Shown here in pieces: positions 6,860-10,606 of a DNA stretch of 10,606 nucleotides; position 1 is the stretch's first letter, and each line of letters opens with the position of its first letter. The notes below the pieces were generated by a model. It did not search any database, was not told the origin of the DNA, and saw only the letters and a program-made list of their open reading frames with translations. The DNA lies in assembly GCA_002448875.1 (NCBI GenBank), contig DKAS01000101.1, forward strand, positions 12,601-23,206, written 5' to 3'. The DNA is from Proteobacteria bacterium UBA6920 (GTDB lineage: Bacteria > Pseudomonadota > Gammaproteobacteria > SG8-11). The translations under genes were made by a program, and so were the position numbers.

Positions 6860-7617
6860 CGTAGCGCGTAGTCATTGACGGCGAGCAGGCAGCCCGCCGC
6901 GGCGATCAGATAGCGCAGGGGGTCGGATTGCGGATAGCCGCTGGACCAGGGCAGGAACAGCAGCAGCGGCAGCAGACTGAATAGCAGGGCGATGAGGCTT
7001 GCCCCGCGCCCCCGTACCCCCCAGGTCCAGTACCGGCGCCAGACCAGGGCGGCGGCGGCGCAGGTCCAACCCATGGCGAAGCCGGCCAGTACGTCCAGCG
7101 GCCAATGGGCGCCGACGGCGACGCGCGATAATCCCACCAGACACGCCAGGCCCAGCACGCTGCCGCGGGCCAGGGGCGAACGTAGATGCAACCACAGCAC
7201 GCCGGCCAGCACCGCCGCGGTGGCGCTGTGTCCGGAGGGGAAGGCGTTGGCACGCAGTGGCTGCCCGGTGACGTTGAAGCTGCCCGCCGGTAATACCCCC
7301 AGGGGACGGGGCCAGTGCAGGCCGTGTTTTATACCCTGCACCAGCAGCACGGTCAGCAATCCCGCCAGCAGCGCCGTCCAGAGGAGCTCCGGGCGGCGGT
7401 GGGCAAAAGGGGCCAGCAGGGCCAGGGCGACCAAGCCGTTGCCCAGCAGGGTCAAGTTGGCCCAAAATGCACCCGGAAGAATGCCTAAGTCTTTATTTAA
7501 TATTAGAAAAATGGCCTGGTTGCCGCCACTGATCAGAACTGCCGCTGCCGCCACCAGGCAGGCTGCCGGAATCAGCCAGAAGTCTAGGTATTTCACTGGC
7601 GTATGCGCCTCCCTCAT
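6820..7617 (-). CDS. PAP2-family membrane phosphatase
   Basis: This protein (265 residues from the ATG at 7617) is an integral membrane phosphatase or phosphotransferase of the type 2 phosphatidic acid phosphatase family. All three catalytic signatures are intact: KHGLHWPRP (K97, R104), PSGH (127-130) and SRVAVGAHWPLD (S164, R165, H171, D175). About six hydrophobic helices are spaced around them. Family members remove phosphate from undecaprenyl pyrophosphate, phosphatidylglycerophosphate or lipid A. The neighbouring polyprenyl-phosphate-sugar transferase makes a polyprenyl or lipid A substrate attractive, but that is inference. Start choice is open. The ATG at 7617 has no clear ribosome site. 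A GTG at 7596 would begin MKYLDFWLIPAAC and has GGGAGG 11 bases upstream. A TTG at 7668 lies inside a palindrome and is least likely. The last 40 bases overlap the converging glycosyltransferase gene. Confidence 0.88.
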   Translation of the reverse strand: MREAHTPVKYLDFWLIPAACLVAAAAVLISGGNQAIFLILNKDLGILPGAFWANLTLLGNGLVALALLAPFAHRRPELLWTALLAGLLTVLLVQGIKHGLHWPRPLGVLPAGSFNVTGQPLRANAFPSGHSATAAVLAGVLWLHLRSPLARGSVLGLACLVGLSRVAVGAHWPLDVLAGFAMGWTCAAAALVWRRYWTWGVRGRGASLIALLFSLLPLLLFLPWSSGYPQSDPLRYLIAAAGCLLAVNDYALRHRNRTRATPPRA

Positions 7618-7665
7618 CGGATCAGTCGACTCGTGTAGAAGCTTATCGGCAGTGGCGTGCCAAGC

Positions 7666-7682
7666 CAAAGGTGCAGCCTTTG
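7666..7682. promoter_or_regulatory. Palindrome CAAAGG-N5-CCTTTG in the divergent phosphatase/cysB region
   Basis: A perfect six-base inverted repeat with a five-base centre (CAAAGGTGCAGCCTTTG) lies between the divergent PAP2 and cysB starts, 49 bases from the former and 92 bases from the latter. It just precedes the candidate cysB promoter. No T-run follows it on either strand, so it is more likely an operator than a terminator. Its binding protein is unknown; autoregulation by CysB itself is possible, but the sequence does not show it. Confidence 0.35.
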
Positions 7683-7693
7683 TCTACGCCCCA

Positions 7694-7721
7694 TTGCATT
7701 ATTTCCCGCCCTGTATAGAAT
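7694..7721 (+). promoter_or_regulatory. Candidate sigma-70 promoter of cysB
   Basis: TTGCAT (7694-7699) and TAGAAT (7716-7721) are spaced by 16 bases and each matches the consensus at four or five positions. Transcription would start near 7728, giving a leader of about 47 bases. The translation start at 7775 has AGGA at 7765-7768, six bases upstream. Confidence 0.5.
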
Positions 7722-7774
7722 TAGCAGGAATATTTGTATGACATATCAGAATAATAATTCATATAGGATCCGCT

Positions 7775-8719
7775 ATGAAACTGCATCAGTTGCGTTACAT
7801 ACGGGAAGTCGCCCGCTGTAACCTGAACGTAACCGACGCCGCAGACATCCTGCACACGTCCCAACCCGGAGTCAGCAAGCAGATCCGCTTGCTGGAGGAT
7901 GAGCTGGGTGTGCCTATTTTCAGCCGTACCGGCAAACGTCTGGTGGATATCACCGAACCCGGTCACGCAGTGATTCAGGTGGCCGAGCGTATTCTCCAGG
8001 AAGTGGAAAACCTGAAAAAAATCGGTACCGAATACAGTAATGAGGTGGTCGGTACCCTGGCCATCGCCACCACCCATACCCAGGCGCGCTATGTGCTGCC
8101 GGAAACCATCAAGGAGTTTACCGAGCGCTACCCCGATGTCAGTCTGCACATTCATCAGGGTAACAACAAGCAAGTGATTGAAATGGCGGAAAATGGCGAA
8201 GTGGATTTTGCGCTGGCGACCGAAGGCGCGGGCGGTGCACGCGAGAACCTGACGGTGTTGCCGTGTTATGACTGGAATCGCTGTTTGCTGACGCTGTCCG
8301 ACCATCCCCTGCTGCAGCTGCAGCTGCAGCGGCCCCTGACCATAAAGGATATCGCGGATTACCCCATCGTCACTTATGATTTCGTCATGGCGCAGGACTC
8401 GCCGGAACAGCGCGCGTTTCGCAAGGCCAATATCATTCCCAACGTGGTGCTGACCGCGCTCGATGCCGATGTCATCAAGACATACGTGGAGCTGGCGCTG
8501 GGGGTGGGCTTGCTGCCGCGCATCGCGTTTGAGCCGCATCGCGATATTTATCTGCGCATGCTGGATGTGGGGCACTTGTTCGAGAAGAGTACCTCCTACC
8601 TGGCCATTCGCAAGGGCGCTTATTTGCGTGGCTTTATGTATGAGTTCATCGAGCGCTTCGCGCCGCACCTGACCCGCGAGGTGGTGAGCAAGGCGATCAA
8701 CGCCGGTGAGGCAATTTGA
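7775..8719 (+). CDS. cysB: CysB, LysR-type regulator of sulfur assimilation
   Basis: CysB is the LysR-family activator of cysteine biosynthesis and sulfate uptake genes, with N-acetylserine as inducer and sulfate or thiosulfate as antagonists. The N-terminus MKLHQLRYIREV and the helix-turn-helix segment TSQPGVSKQIRLLEDELG (about 28-45) are nearly those of enterobacterial CysB. The effector pocket is kept: THTQARY at 100-106 places Thr100, Thr102 and Gln103 exactly as in the enterobacterial protein, with Thr149 and Thr200 also present. DADVIKTYVELALGVGLLP and the ending RFAPHLTREVV are further family signatures. The length of 314 is slightly short of the usual 324 because of a clipped C-terminus. 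The start is ATG with AGGA six bases upstream. cysG follows on the same strand after 114 bases, which fits a shared role in sulfite reduction. The paralogue Cbl is less likely given the start and tail. Confidence 0.93.
   Translation: MKLHQLRYIREVARCNLNVTDAADILHTSQPGVSKQIRLLEDELGVPIFSRTGKRLVDITEPGHAVIQVAERILQEVENLKKIGTEYSNEVVGTLAIATTHTQARYVLPETIKEFTERYPDVSLHIHQGNNKQVIEMAENGEVDFALATEGAGGARENLTVLPCYDWNRCLLTLSDHPLLQLQLQRPLTIKDIADYPIVTYDFVMAQDSPEQRAFRKANIIPNVVLTALDADVIKTYVELALGVGLLPRIAFEPHRDIYLRMLDVGHLFEKSTSYLAIRKGAYLRGFMYEFIERFAPHLTREVVSKAINAGEAI
8311..8330 (+). repeat. Short in-frame tandem repeat (GCTGCA)3 in cysB
   Basis: Three perfect copies of GCTGCA plus two bases encode a Leu-Gln repeat (LLQLQLQ, residues about 179-185 of CysB). 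It falls in a loop that varies among CysB proteins. It could expand or contract by two residues without a frameshift, but probably has no function. Confidence 0.5.
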
Positions 8720-8771
8720 CGGTCGGGTATGAGCATCCCCGCCCTGTCCAGTTCCTGGCAGAGGGCGAGGG

Positions 8772-8793
8772 CGCCGGGGAAACCGGTGGCTTT
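8772..8793 (+). terminator. Weak hairpin between cysB and cysG (possible partial terminator)
   Basis: CGCCGG (8772-8777) can pair with CCGGTG (8783-8788) across a GGAAA loop with one G-T wobble, followed by GC and TTTATT. The stem is short and the U-tract broken, so it may attenuate rather than end transcription from cysB into cysG. The 114-base gap has no convincing promoter of its own; the AT-rich part (8790-8820) could hold one. Confidence 0.25.
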
Positions 8794-8833
8794 ATTAATG
8801 TAGTTCATAGTAATCATTCGTAGAACGGTTCGT

Positions 8834-10237
8834 ATGCATCTTTTACCTATATTCATGAATCTGAAGGATCGTCCCTGCCTGGTGGTGGGCGGCGGCGATG
8901 TTGCCTGTCGCAAGATCAATCTGCTGCGCCAGGCCGGCGCCCGCTTGACGGTGGTGGCTACCCATTTCGACCCGCGCCTGCGGAGTCTGGCCGAGAGCCG
9001 GGAAATCACTCTGGTACCGGCCGAGTTCACGCCCGCGCACCTGACCAAACAGTGCCTGGTGGTGGCGGCCACTGACGACGCCGCGGTCAATCGCGCGGTC
9101 GCGGAGGCGGCCAACCGGGCATTTGTGCCGGTCAATGTAGTGGACAAGCCCGAGCTTTGCACCTTCGTCATGCCATCTATTATCGATCGCTCACCCATCA
9201 TGGTGGCGGTTTCCAGCGCCGGCGCTTCCCCGGTGCTGGCGCGTCTGCTGCGCGCCCGCCTGGAAACATTGATTCCCGCCGCCTACGGCAAGCTGGCCGC
9301 GCTGGTCGGCGGTTTTCGCGCCGAGGTGAAAAAGCGCTTCACCACGGTCGATGCGCGCCGCCGCTTCTGGGAGTCGGTGCTGCAGGGCCCGATTGCCGAG
9401 ATGATGCTGTCTGGCCGCGAGCAACAGGCGGTGGCCGCGCTGCAGGCTGCGGTCGAACACGGTCTGGACAGCTCCGACGGCATGGGGGAGGTGGCGCTGG
9501 TGGGCGCCGGCCCCGGTGATCCGGACCTGCTGACCTTTCGTGCCCTGCGCCTGCTGCAGCGCGCCGATGTCATCGTCTACGACCGTCTGGTATCGAAGGA
9601 AATTCTCGATCTGGCGCGGCGCGACGCCGACCAGATCTATGTGGGCAAGGAGCGGGACAACCACAGCGTGCCCCAGGAGGGCATCAACGACCTGCTGGTG
9701 CGTCTGGCGCAGCAGGGCAAGCGCGTGGTGCGCCTGAAGGGCGGCGATCCGTTTATTTTCGGCCGCGGTGGCGAGGAAATCGATACCCTGGCCCAGTATC
9801 AGGTGCCGTTTCAGGTGGTGCCCGGCATTACTGCTGCCGCCGGCTGTGCCAGCTATTCCGGCATTCCGCTGACCCATCGCGACCATGCCCAGTCGGTGGT
9901 GTTCGTCACCGGCCATCTCAAGGACGGGTCCGTCGACCTGAACTGGAAAGCGCTGGTGCAGCCACAGCAAACCGTGGTGTTCTACATGGGGCTGAAGGGT
10001 CTGGCGGAGATCTGCGAGCGGCTGATGGCGCACGGCATGGCAGCGACCACGCCGCTGGCGCTGGTCGAGCAGGGCACCACCACCCGGCAACGGGTGCATC
10101 TCGGTACCCTGGCTGACATGCCGCAGAAGGTCGCGACGGTCGATATCAAACCGCCGACCCTGATCATCGTCGGCGATGTGGTGCGTCTGCACGAGAAACT
10201 CGCCTGGTTCCAGCCCCTGGCCACCGGCCCCCAATAA
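8834..10237 (+). CDS. cysG: CysG, trifunctional sirohaem synthase
   Basis: CysG turns uroporphyrinogen III into sirohaem, the cofactor of sulfite and nitrite reductases, in three steps: two methylations, NAD-dependent dehydrogenation and iron insertion. The 467 residues compare with 457 in E. coli. The N-terminal Rossmann domain has VVGGGDVACRK (17-27), and NVVDKPE places Asp104 as in the Salmonella enzyme. PSIIDRSPIMVAVSSAG follows, with Ser128 at the known phosphorylation site. The dimerisation region runs to about 215. The methyltransferase domain begins at VALVGAGPGDPDLLT (about 220), with VYDRLVS (Asp250, equivalent to Asp248), RLKGGDPFIFGRGGEE, VVPGITAA and FYMGL (Met385, equivalent to Met382). 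All three activities should be intact. The ATG at 8834 lacks a good Shine-Dalgarno sequence but MHLLPIF aligns with the family start MDHLPIF. cysB lies just upstream. Confidence 0.96.
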   Translation: MHLLPIFMNLKDRPCLVVGGGDVACRKINLLRQAGARLTVVATHFDPRLRSLAESREITLVPAEFTPAHLTKQCLVVAATDDAAVNRAVAEAANRAFVPVNVVDKPELCTFVMPSIIDRSPIMVAVSSAGASPVLARLLRARLETLIPAAYGKLAALVGGFRAEVKKRFTTVDARRRFWESVLQGPIAEMMLSGREQQAVAALQAAVEHGLDSSDGMGEVALVGAGPGDPDLLTFRALRLLQRADVIVYDRLVSKEILDLARRDADQIYVGKERDNHSVPQEGINDLLVRLAQQGKRVVRLKGGDPFIFGRGGEEIDTLAQYQVPFQVVPGITAAAGCASYSGIPLTHRDHAQSVVFVTGHLKDGSVDLNWKALVQPQQTVVFYMGLKGLAEICERLMAHGMAATTPLALVEQGTTTRQRVHLGTLADMPQKVATVDIKPPTLIIVGDVVRLHEKLAWFQPLATGPQ

Positions 10238-10249
10238 GGGCCGGTGGCC
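10219..10249 (+). terminator. Perfect 12-bp stem enclosing the cysG stop codon
   Basis: GGCCACCGGCCC (10219-10230) pairs perfectly with GGGCCGGTGGCC (10238-10249) across a seven-base loop that contains the TAA stop (10235-10237). No U-tract follows on either strand, so this is not a canonical intrinsic terminator. It may block 3' exonucleases, act in rho-dependent termination, or separate cysG from the helicase gene. Confidence 0.5.
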
Positions 10250-10339
10250 GGCGGTGTAACCGCGGTGCCTGGTGCGGATGCAGCTAACAGCCGCACTGCC
10301 AGCAAGCGATTTGTCTAGGCACCCACTGCCAATCGACGC

Positions 10340-10345
10340 TATAAT
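10340..10345 (+). promoter_or_regulatory. Consensus -10 element (TATAAT) upstream of the helicase gene
   Basis: A perfect TATAAT lies 82 bases upstream of the helicase ATG. TTGTCT at 10311-10316 is the nearest -35-like hexamer but is 23 bases away, which is too far. The leader would be about 75 bases. The rest of the 190-base gap (10250-10427) shows no open frame or clear structure. Confidence 0.5.
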
Positions 10346-10427
10346 GGCGGCCGTTTTCGACCCGCGGCTCTTCGTATCCCGCTGTATCGAGCTTTCGCTG
10401 TATCCCTCTTAGAACCAGGAGCCAACC

Positions 10428-10606
10428 ATGTCTCAGCCGCCGTCCGCGACCCCCGGCTTTCGCGATTTGCAACTTATTGAGCCGGTGCTGCAGGCGCTGG
10501 ACGCGGTGGGCTACGAAACTCCGTCGCCTATCCAGGCGCTGACCATACCTTACATGCTGCAGGGCCGGGATGTGCTGGGGCAGGCACAGACCGGCACCGG
10601 CAAGAC
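10428..10606 (+). CDS. DEAD-box RNA helicase, N-terminal part (3' truncated)
   Basis: The first 59 codons of an ATP-dependent RNA helicase are present. The Q motif region reads [19 protein letters not shown] followed by ETPSPIQ (about 11-36). The Walker A motif I, AQTGTGK (53-59), ends at the window edge. The segment [14 protein letters not shown] is typical of the DeaD/CsdA-like branch, which unwinds RNA in ribosome assembly and RNA decay, notably in the cold, but RhlE or RhlB types cannot be excluded from so short a piece. The ATG at 10428 has AGGAG (10417-10421) six bases upstream. Confidence 0.9.
   Translation, partial: MSQPPSATPGFRDLQLIEPVLQALDAVGYETPSPIQALTIPYMLQGRDVLGQAQTGTGK

Noticed and set aside
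7721..8668. Minus-strand open frame of 315 codons opposite cysB
   Set aside because: cysB is certain from its motifs. The antisense translation is rich in His and Gln, typical of a mirrored frame, and shows no domain.
9191..10234. Minus-strand open frame of 347 codons opposite cysG
   Set aside because: cysG is certain. The mirrored frame is His/Gln/Arg-rich with no domain or start signal.
10284..10472. Minus-strand open frame of 62 codons before the helicase gene
   Set aside because: It covers the promoter and start of the helicase gene on the other strand and has no coding character or ribosome site.

Overview
The window is a GC-rich (roughly 60%) stretch of chromosome that looks gammaproteobacterial. 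CysB and the trifunctional CysG both follow their enterobacterial counterparts residue by residue at key positions. The other genes are ordinary housekeeping or envelope genes. A free-living, perhaps sulfur-metabolising or marine gammaproteobacterium (for example Chromatiales-like) is a guess, and no ribosomal or marker gene is present to settle it. There is no tRNA, rRNA, CRISPR array, insertion sequence, phage gene or toxin-antitoxin pair.

Layout. (1) 1-56 is the last 18 codons of an unidentified + strand gene, closed by a strong symmetric terminator at 104-131 shared with the gene that faces it. (2) 151-3156, minus strand, is a two-gene unit: a TonB-family energy transducer followed 18 bases later by a TonB-dependent outer-membrane receptor with an N-terminal carboxypeptidase-regulatory-like domain. 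(3) 3338-5068, minus strand, is a long protein with a degenerate PilZ-like C-terminus, possibly a cyclic-di-GMP receptor. (4) 5327-6859 (+) is a PMT/ArnT-type membrane glycosyltransferase, and 6820-7617 (-) is a PAP2 phosphatase; their 3' ends overlap by 40 bases. (5) 7775-8719 (+) is cysB and 8834-10237 (+) is cysG, the regulator of sulfur assimilation and the enzyme that makes sirohaem for sulfite reductase. (6) 10428-10606 (+) is the start of a DEAD-box RNA helicase gene, cut by the window edge.

How the genes work together. Receptor and TonB form a natural uptake pair: TonB would carry inner-membrane energy to the receptor so that it can import an unknown ligand. The exbB and exbD partners are not here. 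The glycosyltransferase and the phosphatase both belong to families that act on polyprenyl-phosphate or lipid A type substrates, so they may serve the same envelope glycan pathway. CysB and CysG meet in sulfite reduction. The PilZ-like gene diverges from the glycosyltransferase and shares a promoter region of about 260 bases with it.

I did not find a convincing new biological system. The points most worth a second look are the TonB protein whose membrane segment lacks the usual histidine, the large PilZ-like protein without a visible RxxxR motif, the perfect 12-bp stem built around the cysG stop codon, and several small palindromes in intergenic DNA.
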